From positions 186,001 through 250,000 of the forward strand of contig SAXG01000035.1 in assembly GCA_012932865.1 (NCBI GenBank): a stretch of 64,000 bases of DNA. The letters are read 5' to 3'. Shown in pieces: positions 33,109 to 44,300 of this stretch (positions within the stretch are counted from its first letter, which is position 1; the number at the start of each line of letters is the position of its first letter). Under the pieces are notes generated by a model. It did not search any database, was not told the origin of the DNA, and was given only the letters and a program-made list of their open reading frames with translations. The stretch is from Amylostereum areolatum (Eukaryota; Basidiomycota; Agaricomycetes; Russulales; Stereaceae). Both the position numbers and the translations under genes were made by a program.

Positions 33109-35146
33109 TTATGTTGATATGCGAACAGACTGACCAAAAGCTTTCACCATGGAGCGTGTGATACGGCCTCCACTACCTTCAGCTTCAATACCACCCAACA
33201 CCTCAATGGGGATGGGTAAGTTCGCGTTGGCGAGCTCGACAGTTGCCTTCTTAATGGTTATGTGCTTGGCTTCGATGCGAGCTCGTGCAGCCACGATATT
33301 CTTGGTTGTAAACGCCTTTCGGGGTCGTCCAGGGCGGCCTGTTTTTTCCTGTAGAAGGTATACGTACTTAATCTATGCACTTACAGAGTTAGTAAAATAC
33401 AGACCTTGGGTGGGCGTCCAAGCCGATGGGTAAGCATATGATCGTCGGTCTTGAGATTAAGCTTGTTGGCTTTGACCTCGTAAAATTCTGCGCCGCCGAT
33501 GGTAGTCTGGTACCCGTCATGCAGGAGATCTTTTGCGATAGTCTGTAGGGATAGAGATAGATTAGCACGAAGTCTAAAATCGTATGTATAGTAGTAGTGT
33601 TACCCTTGCCCCGTCACACCAATGCTCAGGACATTTTGCTCGGATGATTGTGTATGCATCCTTCGTACCTTCTACCCGGTATACGGCAGATTGTTTGTAC
33701 TCTTTGTTGCAGAACATGGACGCCTTTGGGTGGTACTCTTCTCCTACAAAAGAATAATAAACGGACCAGAGACTTGAAGGAGTGAAAAGAGGACATACCC
33801 ATGGTATGAGTGGGATCCAGATACCCTCGAGAGACATACTTGTCATATAGAGTGCCAGGTATTCTGGCGATCCTCGATTTACGAAACACCAAGACGTACA
33901 TCGAGTAGTACGAGCGATCGGCCCACTCGTTGAATGCAAGAGGGTTGAAAGTGTTAGCAGATGCAGCGCAATATGATAGGAATGCGTTGGAATTCCATTG
34001 ATCCATGAAGGGACCAATGGTGTTGCGAAGGTCGTTGAAAAGGTCGGCGGCGGCGCACAGGTCGTAGGCTGGCATCATAGGCCACACAGCAATCAAATAG
34101 CAAAAGTCGTTAGCGAGATGTCGTCCAAAGCCATTGAACGCACAACGGTTGTGCGTGAGGACATCGACAATGGGTTTCCTCGCCTCCTTTGACAACGGGT
34201 TGCTGAGAACAGATGTGCGCCACTCTTCAAGGAGCTTTACGCAGGCATCACGTTCTGTGATCCAGTCAGGACCGCTCTCAAATCGAGCCCAGAGCGCTTC
34301 CCAGCCCTAAATTTGAGAAATCAAAGTGAGGGAAACGCATCAGGAGTATGGACAATTTCAGAACACACCTGGCATCCTACCTCGAAATCACGCAGAGTCC
34401 ACATTTTTGACGAACTCATAACATGGATACGCACGAGGCGGTTGAAGTCTGTCAGAACCCAGACGCAGTCCTCGCAGATGACTGCGAAGAAAATTGTGAT
34501 CGTCCGATCCGTATTCTCCTTTGTGCCAGGGTCCATAAATATGTCGGGTACTTTGAAGCGCCGCAGTATCTCCGCCTTTTCGGGATCCTTGTTCGGCCCT
34601 GGAGTATCCAACGAACATATAAGTTCGAAATCATTCTGGGACATCTTCAGAATATGGGCCTCAAGTCCGAAGCTGATCGTGACCGCGTGCTGAATCAAGA
34701 CGACGGTAAGTGTGGAGATATTAAGGCGACGAGCACTGCACGTACATGCCCGGCTGCAATGCACATCTGTTTGCCTCGTGCTTGACAGAGAACATTGCCT
34801 GGCTTGAGAGGTTTGATGAGGTACTCATAAGGCTCCCCCAGGGCACGAGACGCGTCATGTTGGTTGGGGATGAAGTCAGGGGGGATGGGCTCCAGGTCGT
34901 CGGAATAATCGCCACGATTGACGGTGCACGAGGTGTAGGGTTTGGTGTCAGTTCCAGTGGCAAAAACACGAGGAAATAACGAGATTTCCTGGATAATGAG
35001 AGCAGGTTGGTGTCATGTTCAGATAGAACCTGACTGGACCGGATGTCGGACGCACCTTGGGGCCATTGTCCAGTAGAAGAGAGCTTTTCACGCACATACC
35101 GATCAAAACGTTCCTTGAATATGTAAACCTCTGGCTGCTCGGGCAT
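33109..35146 (-). CDS. AT-hook protein of the inverted-terminus element (568 aa)
   Basis: Seven exons: 35146-35030, 34988-34746, 34689-34369, 34306-33799, 33743-33604, 33542-33405 and 33348-33109. The exon lengths chain into one open frame of 568 aa. Signposts: the start MPEQPEVYIFKERFDRYV, then PYEYLIKPLKPGNVLC, TDRTITIFFAV..CVWVLTD, GWEALWARFE, NRCAFNGFGRHLANDFCYL, GYLDPTHTMG and DGYQTTIGGAEFYEVKA. It closes with two AT-hook-like motifs (RLGRPPK and GRPGRPRK, about residues 483-500), so DNA binding is likely. I recognise these signposts from a high-copy unnamed mushroom family. A transposition role is inferred from its place inside the terminal repeats; I see no assured DDE triad. Intron 1 is only 41 bp, which is the weakest junction. 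The start at 35146 is preferred to 35257, which lies in the repeat. Confidence 0.8.
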
Positions 35147-35176
35147 TTCAGGTTTGGTGTGACGAGTAAGAGGGCC

Positions 35177-35440
35177 AGCAGAGACGAGATGAGGGAGCTC
35201 GATACGACGCGTCAAGTTGAGTTGACGCGCACTGAGCGAACGAACGATCACGTGCATACAGGCTCACCAAATGAGAAGACTCTTTTGGACAATTCTCTCG
35301 GACGGTCACGGGGATTATCTTTTTGTAGCAATCTTTAGCACTATAGGTAGCTAGTTATGCAATAATAGCCAGATTAGTCGAGTTTAAGTGATCTTCGGAA
35401 TTCAAACAAGTTCGGCGCTTAATCTAACTCGCGCACCGCG
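35177..35440 (-). repeat. Right inverted terminal repeat
   Basis: Inverted partner of 30066-30320. It covers the promoter side and 5' leader of the AT-hook gene, so the terminal repeat probably doubles as that gene's promoter (inference). Confidence 0.85.
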
Positions 35441-35489
35441 CGCGCGCAAAACTTCGCATCTTTTTTGCGCCGTCCTCCTCCTCCTCCCT

Positions 35490-35795
35490 CGCTCTATGCC
35501 ACCGCCCGCGTCGGCACGTCATCCACTGATGCCACGTCCGTATTCCAGGTCCATGAACTTGCCGGTGTCGAGATGCGCAAGTGCATCTCCCAGAACAGCG
35601 GCGTTCTTTGAACTCAGGCCCCCAGGCCGATCGCGAGCAGATCAAGGCCGTCCTTCCCAAACTCGTTCTCAACGGGTCAAGGTGCGTCCGTCCAACCTTC
35701 GTTTGCTAACTCGGGCTCACGCGTCACAGTCAAATCGTTCCCCACACCACCCGCGTTATTGCCGCCATCGCCGGGATCGAGGACTCGCAGTGAAC
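35490..35795 (+). pseudogene. Kap123/importin-4-like fragment, right copy
   Basis: The plus strand encodes VHELAGVEMRKCISQNSG (from about 35548), then after a one-base frame change ADREQIKAVLPKLVLNGS, an intron from about 35690 to 35729, and PHTTRVIAAIAGIE ending near 35780. The order and motif (MRKR.SQNSG ... LPELIL ... ARVIAAIA.IE) fit the N-terminal HEAT repeats of Kap123/importin-4. It covers more of the gene than the left fragment at 29839-30045 and points the opposite way. A frameshift and loss of all flanking exons make it a relic. Confidence 0.7.
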
Positions 35796-36226
35796 TCTGC
35801 GCATCAGCAACACCCTCTCGACGAAGCTCCCTCCCTCCCAGGTCTTCTCTCCTCTCCGCAAGATCCTCCATCAATAGGGGCGTGCTGCGTGTCAGCAACG
35901 CGGAGGGATGGCAGCACGATGGCTGCACCAGGATGGACGCAGTCCCTCTCCATCCTCCCCTCATCCCCTCACCTTCACCCTCTCTCTGCACCCCCGACTC
36001 CCAACGAACGACCCATCCGTCGACACCTTCCGCATCAAATACCCTGTCCGCCCCTCCCTTATCCTCCCCTCATATTCAACTACACCTTCACCTACGACAC
36101 AACACGGCGAACGCGCCCTTCCTTCGACCGTCGAGCCGTCGAGTTCATCCCCCCCCCCCCCCGACCCGATCCCGACCCCGCTCCTGCGACAACCAACCAC
36201 GGAACGCGCGTGAAATACTCCCCATC

Positions 36227-36524
36227 ATGAACATCTTCAGGTTCCTTGGTGCGTAACCTCACGCCCTCTCCCGCTTGCCCGCCCGCCTCACCCTTCACGC
36301 TCGCGCTTGCCCAGGTGACCTGTCGCACCTCACATTGATCGTCATCCTTCTGCACAAGATCCAGAAGACCCATTCGTGCCGCGGTGCGTGTTCCCCTGTG
36401 TGGCCGCGCACACGCTCACCCGCGTCCTCGTCGGCCAGGCATCTCGTTCAGGACTCAGGCGCTCTACGTCGCCGTCTTCGTCACGCGTTATGCGGACCCC
36501 CGAAAGTTCGAGCTCCCAGCATAA
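36227..36524 (+). pseudogene. ERD2: KDEL-receptor (ERD2) fragment, first three exons only
   Basis: Exons 36227-36248, 36315-36383 and 36439-36524 splice to a 58-residue ORF. It starts MNIFRFLGDLSHL, continues ILLHKIQKTHSCRGISFRTQ and ends FVTRYADPRKF before a stop. The first ~48 residues are the highly conserved start of the ER-lumen retention receptor (about 210 aa, seven membrane helices). The last 10 are foreign, so the gene is cut after its second helix. Introns are kept, which means DNA-level capture. A poly-C tract (about 36148-36161) and an unassigned stretch separate it from the Kap123-like fragment. Confidence 0.8.
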
Positions 36525-36529
36525 CCCCG

Positions 36530-37008
36530 TCCGGAACGGCACCACGTTTAGGTTTTGCTCTCGGGAAAAGAGGAGAGCTGCGGGTCCTGTATCGGGAGCA
36601 GACAACGCGTGGGAGGGGTGTGTATTCTTTCTTCTTTCCATCTCTCTTGGACGGACTGCGATACGAACGACGTTGCCAGTACTTACAGTAGCAGTAAACA
36701 CCCCCTCCGACCGACCTTTCCGCGCGCGCAAGCCCTCCCAAAATCTATACGCGTAGAGCAATCGTCATCTGTATGAACCGAGTCGTCTGTGCTGACCATA
36801 CACGAAAGAGTGTCGTTCTGGGATGTTTGAAGAGACAGCACGGTGTAAGTGTCTACGACGTGCAACATGACGCAGATAACGAAGTGGCTTCGGAGCGCGT
36901 TCGCAGTATGAGAAAGGACATTTCGCATAGCGCAGTTCATAAGCAGTTCATAAAATACATTCTATAACTCCAAGGGTTAAGCATTAAGGAGAACTAATAG
37001 CTACTCTA
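36530..37008. other. Spacer, nothing seen
   Basis: No ORF with support and no repeat; it lies between the ERD2 fragment and the 3' end of the CxC5/CxC6 gene. Confidence 0.5.
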
Positions 37009-37011
37009 GCT

Positions 37012-39195
37012 TCAGGATAACAAGTAGTCTCTAGGTAAATGAAAAGGATGCGCCCCAGCACTACGCAAATCGTCAACGATCATGCGGTTTCGTAACTTGA
37101 TCATCTCATCCAAAAAAAAGTCAAACCGATTTGCTCTCATCTCTCTAACAATCGCCTGATATCCCACAAACCACGAGTTCGTCATCTCCGCAGCGGACGA
37201 GTTGAATCGCCAGCGACCATTGACAATGAGATCCGGAAATAATGCCGGATTGCAATATCGTCCACAGAACTCATCGGAGTCTTTGTGCTTTGTTTTCATA
37301 TGGAAGACGTCAACAGGAAGCGCACAGTCGGAAAAGTGAAGGTCACCTTCTGCGATAATGTGCTTCTGAAGGTTGCAGGCATTATCATAGAAGATAATTT
37401 GTGGGAGAGACTTCTTGGTGGGGAAAAGGCCATGCAAAAATTCCTAATCAAAAGTTAGGACAAGACGTTGAACACATCGAAACCACGTACCCGAGCACCG
37501 TTGATCGCCTCCGATCCGAAGAATGTTGCACGACCGAGCATGACTCCACACGTAGCCACGCAAAGCTGCTCGTTGTGCATGCGACGACGGCCAAAGCGAG
37601 CACGAAGCTTGACATTCCCAGCTGCTGCCTTTTCAGGACAGGAGAGCTCCTCCGAGTCGACCTCGAGCAGCTCATCAGTGTCCTCCACCCGCAGCATCTT
37701 CTGACGGTCCAGGCGTCGGCGCAATTGAAACAATGCGGACTGGCCAGCCGTAGATTCCAGCTGACGATGAGACTCCTCGGGGCAAGTACGGTGGCCTTGA
37801 TCAGCGAGTGTGGCACAGCCTTCGACGACACAGACCTTATCCAGGCTGGTATGCTCGAGGCAGAATCGTGCACGTTGAGTAGGCAGTCGTCCTTGACAAT
37901 CGTGCACATTGCAGCATGGACGACCAACAGTGACGCCATCCATGACGACGGCACGCATAACCTCTAAGGATTTGTGAGATCTCACGAACAGATATATAGT
38001 ATAAAAACGGACTCACGGTGCTTGTCATCTTTCAATTGCACGGAACAGCACCGGTCACACGCGTGGCTCCAGTGCTCTTGCCCTTGTCCCGCCATCAGTT
38101 TGTTGCGTGCGTGAAGAGCACCGTCGAGACGATCCGACTGATCTCCCACATTGGAGAGGCGGAGTTGGCTGCCGCGTTCCTTGTAGTCCCGGACCAACGA
38201 GAGGATGAAAAAAGCGTCCCAGACGATGGTGACGGTCAACGACGGAGACACGGACCACACAGCGGGAAAGCGGGTGCGAGCGTCGATATGCTCCAAGTCG
38301 TATATCCGTCCATTATTGGTCGCAGATACCCTGTGAGTGCCGAGTCATGATTAGCACGGCCGAAGACCGTTCAAGCAATAGCGAGACGTACCAAGCACAA
38401 ACCATGGAGTTTGTAAAGCGCATGCAAAGAGACGTCTCGACGAAGACATGCTTTGTAACGTGGATGGTGGATGGTACGCCTGGATAGTAGGTACGCATCC
38501 GGTCCGACTCTGACCCATGGACGTAGTACGTCGGATAGTAACGTGTGCCGCATTCTGACAGCTTGGTTAATTCGAGAAAAGCATAAGAGTGACGCATGAC
38601 GTACCTCTGCATGTACCGGAGAACGACAACGATGGGATGGGACCATACTCCCTGGTAAAATGCACGACACGGATGAACTTGACCCGTGTGAGGTCGCGTG
38701 GTGACTTCACCTGACCTGCGCCCACGGACATACATTGGGGGTTCAAGCAGACTCTAGTTGGTGGGTAGAGGTCACGGAATCCTTGCCGAACAATGTTAGC
38801 ATATGCCGTAGTGATGATGTGGAGAACCTGCACGCACCAATGTCAAATGCCAACCCGCACCGCATGAAGACTCCGAGCAAGTCTCCTGCTCGTTGTGACC
38901 CATCTGGATCAGAGTCCTTCGGCGGTGAGAGGGACCACGCGATGTCCCGAAAAAGCGCCCACAAGTCAGAGATAACAGAAGGATCGTTAACACGAAGGGC
39001 AGTGACCAAAAACTGATGGACATCGGACGGCAATGAAGGAGGAGGACCCGTCTGTGACGACGCGCAGTGCCATGATAGACGCTCCTTCAAGTGCGTGATG
39101 AGGCGGAAGAAGAGGAGGAGAGAGTCGACAGTAACTGATGCGGCGAGGTTGGGGTGCGTGAGCAGAGGGGAAATGAGGCTGGAGACTAAAGGCAT
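37012..39195 (-). CDS. CxC5/CxC6 cysteine-cluster protein associated with KDZ transposons (638 aa)
   Basis: Exons 39195-38838, 38781-38605, 38554-38392, 38330-38017, 37963-37491 and 37443-37012, chaining into 638 aa. The helical N-terminus leads to the CxC5 cluster (about residues 130-195: CLNPQC, then TCRECGTRY.P.YYVHG). The CxC6 cluster follows (about 354-400: GRPCCNVHDC, ARFCLEH, CVVEGCA, HRTC). Then come an acidic linker, LRARFGRRRMHNEQL, and the end module IIFYDNACNLQKHI, VDVFHMKTKHK, FCGRYCNP, FNSSAAEMTNSWF. CxC domains were described as zinc-binding modules tied to the KDZ (Kyakuja-Dileera-Zisupton) DNA transposons of basidiomycetes. The YDNAC...FHMKTKH part resembles a KDZ-type RNase-H-like core (inference). 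All six exons are open. Start uncertain: an in-frame ATG at 39237 is also possible. Confidence 0.88.
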
Positions 39196-39269
39196 GGTGA
39201 TGGGCTGGCTGGGGAAAGACGGGGAGGGCTGCATCCTGAGGGGGGTATTTATCAGAAAGCTGCCATAGC

Positions 39270-39525
39270 CAGCGGCGCTACAGGTCGACAATGCTATAGC
39301 GCTATAGCGCGAAGCATTGCTTAAAGTGTGTCGACATGCCGCGGACCATCTGTTATAGCGCGCCGCCATAGCGCTACGGCCTGTAGCGCTACAGATATAA
39401 GAAAGAAAAATATGTTATTTACCGTCCCGATACAGCGCTACGCTACAGCGCTACGACGCGACGCTACACCGCTACGACGCTACGCCACGCCGCCACAGCG
39501 CTACGCTTTGGCGCTACGCACACCC
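39270..39525. repeat. GCTAC-rich hairpin element, copy 2
   Basis: The left arm (39270-39394) is built of TAGCGCTATAGCG-like units and the right arm (39430-39525) of CAGCGCTAC / GACGCTAC units. A short AT-rich centre with AAGAAAGAAAAA lies between. The units are near-palindromic (TAGCGCTA), so the DNA can fold extensively. Same layout as 26505-26690. It lies directly upstream of the CxC5/CxC6 start. Confidence 0.6.
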
Positions 39526-39549
39526 TGGTTAGAAAGTTTAACTTTCTGA

Positions 39550-41060
39550 CTCCATCAGGGAAACCCTCACCTGCTAAAGCCAGGTTTTTTAACGCTCAGT
39601 TATATGAGACATGTGAATCGTGTTAAGCGGAGAAAACAAGAGCTAACTCACCTCGATGGACGGTCGTGCCTCAGCTCGTCCTTTAGTGCAAGCCAGCAGA
39701 GGCGACATCGGGCTTGCGCCAAGCGAGGGAGAGCCATGGACTCTCCTCGAGCACGAACTTAGAACAGGGTCGAGCCTCGAGGCGCCGTCGCCGTCGGAGC
39801 TCGAATCGACTTCGCATTGATCGTCCCAGTGCCAGCTCACCTTACTTCCTACCACTTCGACCTCCCGGTCCTCCCCTCCTTGACCGCCTGCAGTCAGCCA
39901 TCAACCGCGCTCGACCATGCTCGCCCTGTTGTGCACTCAACGCCTGCCACAAGCCATGTCGTCCTTCTTCCTATGTCTGTTGTCGCACATGGTCTGCTTT
40001 GGATGGTATGACTAGGCCCGTGGGTTAGGACCTCCAACGTGCGTAACCCACATCGTGCATCTCGTCCTCAACCCTGATGTACTCATTTTCTTAGCGAGTG
40101 AAGCTTGTCAAGAGTCTCTCCTTCTTGCTGGACCGGCGACACCCTCGGCATCATCACTAGATTCGCTACACCCTCAGCGTCATCACACCCACGCTCCCTT
40201 CCTTTTTTTCACCGCCATTAACCAACGTATTAGAATCCATGTTAATCAATGGGAGGACCAAGTCATCCTTTGCTTGTCAGTAAGTCGTATCTCCTCCGTT
40301 CTCGCACGCTGACCCGCGTCGTAGCATCAGGCGCTGGCGAACATGATATCGGTGTCCTATTCACACACGTCCGAGTCACTGTAGCATTATCTCTTCTTTC
40401 TTCCCCCTGCCTTTTTCTATCCGAGTACCTGCATCCCTGTATCACCCATTTCTCACATCCTGTACTGCGTCGACGTACCGTAGTAATAGATAGTAATGGA
40501 GTATTTCATGAATAATCTCGTACCAATTGTGTGAATAGCAAAATTAGCAGCCGAAAGGGACTAGAAAGGATCGGGTACCGATCTTCTGGAGGAAGATCTG
40601 CCGCCGATGCCAAGTTTTAGCTTGGATGAGCTGCAAATGTTGCGCGAAATTATGGGGGGGGAACCGAATTCTGCTAATCCGCTAATTACCGTGAATTACG
40701 TCCGAATTAATGCTAGTTAACAGATGAGGGTTTGCCTGATGTCGGCCAATGAAGAAGATCACCCTCCCCATGTGCTCTCGACCCTCCCTTTCTCGTCTTG
40801 CCATGCGCGTGCCAGATCATTCTGTGTACAGTCAGTGCGAATAAGCCAACAACCAACGCAACTACTTATATTGGAACAGCAATACCGTAACCGCTCGCCG
40901 AACGCGGGCCCCTTCGCCTCATGTATCCGAATCGATGGATGGATCCGGCACAGGCGAAACAAACAGTCCCACAGTGCATATAATATCAGTGGCCCTCTTT
41001 GTTTCGCCCCACCGCCGTCACGGAAAGTGCACATACCCCTCATCTCGAAGCACGGCTTTT
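39550..41060. other. Spacer with one short acidic open stretch
   Basis: No gene recognised. The plus frame from about 40577 to 40721 is open and reads protein-like (LLEEDLPPMPSFSLDELQML...), with a stop at 40719-40721 but no assured start. It could be the 3' end of a lost gene. The rest is unassigned. Confidence 0.3.
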
Positions 41061-41064
41061 GCTA

Positions 41065-41310
41065 CTGATCCTGCGATTCCCATCCAAAACACGCACCGAA
41101 AACACGCGTCGCGCGTGATGATTCGTCGTCGTGGCCTCGTGGATCCGAAATCGATAGATGTGTGCATTGCAGTGGCTGCGCACGCGTCCGCGCGCACGGA
41201 GTCGAAGACCGGTATGGGAATGGTCGGGCGCGGGAGGAAGAGGGAGGGAGAGAGTGCGTGATGTTCGTAAGTAAGTAGAAGCGGCGCGGAAACGCCCGGA
41301 CAATGAGCTT
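41065..41310 (+). repeat. Dispersed repeat, copy 2 (partial)
   Basis: Shares with copies 1 and 3 CCAAAACACGCACC, GGATCCGAAATCGAT, GCAG.G.CTGCG, GAAGAG.GAG and GCCCGGACAATGA. The outer parts present in copies 1 and 3 are not recognisable here. Confidence 0.55.
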
Positions 41311-41319
41311 TCCGGTGAC

Positions 41320-44300
41320 GTCATAGTCCACGTCCGGCGCTCGAGTTCTTGGCGTGTACATGCGACGAAGATGGGAAGGGAAGGGAACGTCTCAGTGTCT
41401 CAGTGACGCCATTCTTGTTTCCAAGATGAGGGTCGTGCGTCGCTGCACGGGGAGATGTGGACCACGCAAGTACGTACTTACCTATCCGCGTTCAGAAGCC
41501 AACCCCGCGTTCCCGTCCGAGGCGTCACCTCAGCTGCCCGCCCCAAACGATGACGCAGTCCGGTCCCATTTCCCCCGTTCCACCTTTTCAGTCTCGCACC
41601 GCGAATGGTGGAGGGAGACGGTGGTCGCGAAGTTCGAATGCTTCACAACTTTAAACTGGGGCAGATCTGGGCGGCCGTGCGCTTGGGCGACTGCGCGCGG
41701 TCCGGAACCAAGCTGGCACCATACATACATAAAGCTTCAGCCTCCCCACCTGGCACACGCAATATCATTCGTCCCCAGCTACGCAACGACGATCGCACGG
41801 CACCCCCAAGCAATCGTCGTGACCATGATCTCCCCGTTGTCCCATCGACCATCGACGCGAGCGGCGAGGTCGACCACCGAGCCCCAGTTCCGCATCGTAT
41901 CGTCCGGATACGGCCAACTGATATACACATACACACGTAAGCGTACGAGCGGGCTCGCTTGAGATTCCATGTGAGCTGTCGCGATGAGTACGAGGGCCAG
42001 TGGCGGCGGGCCAGTCATTGGCGTCGTCGGTAAGGACGAGTCGAGCGAGAGTCGGACAATGGCCGCACGTGTGTGCCTTGCACGCGGCTACCGCCGGTCG
42101 ACGATAACAACGTGGCTTCCTCGTGGCTCCCAATCCGAGATCTGTGCCTGACCGATCGTACCCTTCTTCCTCCCCACCCCACCCGTCGTCCACTTCCCTG
42201 AAATCGAGCCGACCCAAACGCACCCTCCTTCGGAGGCCGGCCAAACGTCGCTCTCGACCGTCGCATGTAGTACGTGCCCAGCTTCTGGCCACAACGCCGC
42301 TGCCCAGGCGACAGCCGCCCCGTCGTCGAGTCGTCTCGTCTCGTCAAACGCAGCAGGGGTACTACTCCACTCTCTGACCGGTGACAGCCCTGCGAGCGGG
42401 GGTCAGGACCGTTGACCAGCGCTGAATCGGTGCGATGCGTGTGCCGGGTCCGGCGTGGTGGGGTGGCGAGGCGGCGAGATGGCGGTACGGGAGAAGAGGT
42501 GAAGGTGTGCGCCGTGCGTCCATAGACGGAAAGGGGGGAGGGGAGGATGTGTGCCCCAGCCAGTCTACCAATCGCAGCGCAAGGAAAATACCAAGAGGGA
42601 GATCGGCGTGGCGGGTGGCGTGGCGGTCGCCGAGCTCATACGGACGGACGGGGGTGGACCGAGAGGACGACGGGGGTTTGAGGGCGGGATGCGAATGTGT
42701 TCGAGGGTCCATGAGTGAGTAGTGTAGTGAATGAAATGTGTCGAGGCTGGATGTCCCCAGGGTTCGTGGCGGGCGAGAGCGTGAGGTGCGGACGAGGTCG
42801 AATTTGCAGCGATGGAAACGGGGGGGGGGGTAAGCTAGTCACATCAGGAGGGTGTTTCGTCGTCGTGTCCCGGGGGTCAATGATATTGGCAAGGAGGGGG
42901 CGAGCGTTCGCGTTGCAGCATCGGAGAATTCGATCGGGGAGAACGTGGGCGTTTGCATTCTGCATCTGCATCTCGCGTTCGGGGAGAGGTCGCGGTCACG
43001 TGGACCGAGCGCGCGCGCGATCGTCATCGTCTCGCCTCCTCCTCGAGGCGTGGATGTGCGTGGATGCGGACGTGGACGGATATATATGGATCAAGGTTTT
43101 TCGGTTTCTGGGAGATGAAAAGGGGAGGGGATGGATGGATGGAAGGAAGGAAGGACGGGCGATCGGTCAATCGGGGTGACGTGGCAGAACATGGGAGCCT
43201 GGAGGGATCGGCGGTATGTGACTCTGAGTCGGTTCGAGTTGGATCGAGGCGGGGCGGCGCGGCGATGCGCGAGGGGTACAGTGTACTGCGCATAGAACAT
43301 ATGTAAGTATACGCTGATGCGCGCGCGTACACTTCGAGGATGGATGCACGACCTACACCGTCCCTGTCCTCGTTCGTGCGTTCGTTCAGTCGTTCTCTGG
43401 GATGGATCATGGACGTACATACTGCGTGCCGCGCGCCTCTAGGATCCAAACGAAACCGGCGTACGGGGCGCAGCCGCTGCCCCCCGTCCCCTCCCGTCTC
43501 GATGGAAGTGGCGCCCTTTCCAGCTCACCCATCCACTGGGCATTGGCACGGTTCGGCTCCCCGCCGCCGCGGGGCGCACGGGGACGTCGGATCCGAGTAC
43601 GCCGTGCCTCGTGCCACACATACGCCCCGTCCTCGTCCTCGTTTCGAGCTCTGGGGAAGGCGAGTGCGGTGTGGATCCGCTTCGCAGCTTGCTTGCTTGG
43701 CGTACTTACATACGTAGCGGGCTTTCCTGTGGCACCCCACCGTCGCCGGAATCGTGCCTGAAGGTGCACTACCAAGACCGAACGGAACGGAAATCTATCG
43801 CTGAGCCTGCGAGCGTACGGGAACGGGGAAAGATGGCAACGAGGCCGACGACGACGAGAGCTGCGCGTCGTGTCGGGGGATGGGCGAAGGCGCAACGCGT
43901 CGCCGCGGATCCGATTCCTGACTTGACCAGCACTGTGCATATGCGTATGGACCATCAATTCATCATCATCATCAGCGCGAGATATGCATGCAGATGCATA
44001 CAAAGGTATACGGTACGCGCCACTCGCATCGGCGTTGCATCAGCGCGCGGGGGAGGACGACGCCACCGTCCTCCCATCTGACAGGATCACCCACGAGACG
44101 ATTCCAGGCCGGTCACTGTAGATTCAGATGCCGTCCATATAGATCGCCCCATGGACGCGATCAGCGACCGGCCGACGATGCGAGCGCGATGTCTATCGTC
44201 GTGATGATGTCTCGCCATCGGAATCGGCCGCGTTGAGAAAGGACGATCGGCGGACGCGGGGGAGGGGGGGAGGCGGAGTCAGAGGGAGTTATCGTAGCTT

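Larger units (their letters stand above)
30066..35440. mobile_element. Inverted-terminus element with AT-hook gene and captured coiled-coil fragment
   Basis: A 5.4-kb unit bounded by ~260-bp inverted repeats (30066-30320 and 35440-35177). The right arm leads into an intact 568-aa gene reading inward; the left arm leads into a frameshifted fragment of a large host coiled-coil gene. Arms of this length plus one intact high-copy-family gene fit a DNA transposon. The outer borders are GC-repeat-rich and I could not define a target-site duplication. Kap123-like fragments outside both ends mean the true element may be larger. The alternative is a local inverted duplication of the gene's promoter. 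Confidence 0.55.

Noticed and set aside
42015..44240. Several 100-200-codon ORFs on both strands
   Set aside because: All six frames are open in this GC-rich DNA; no splice chain, start context or conserved signpost distinguishes any of them.
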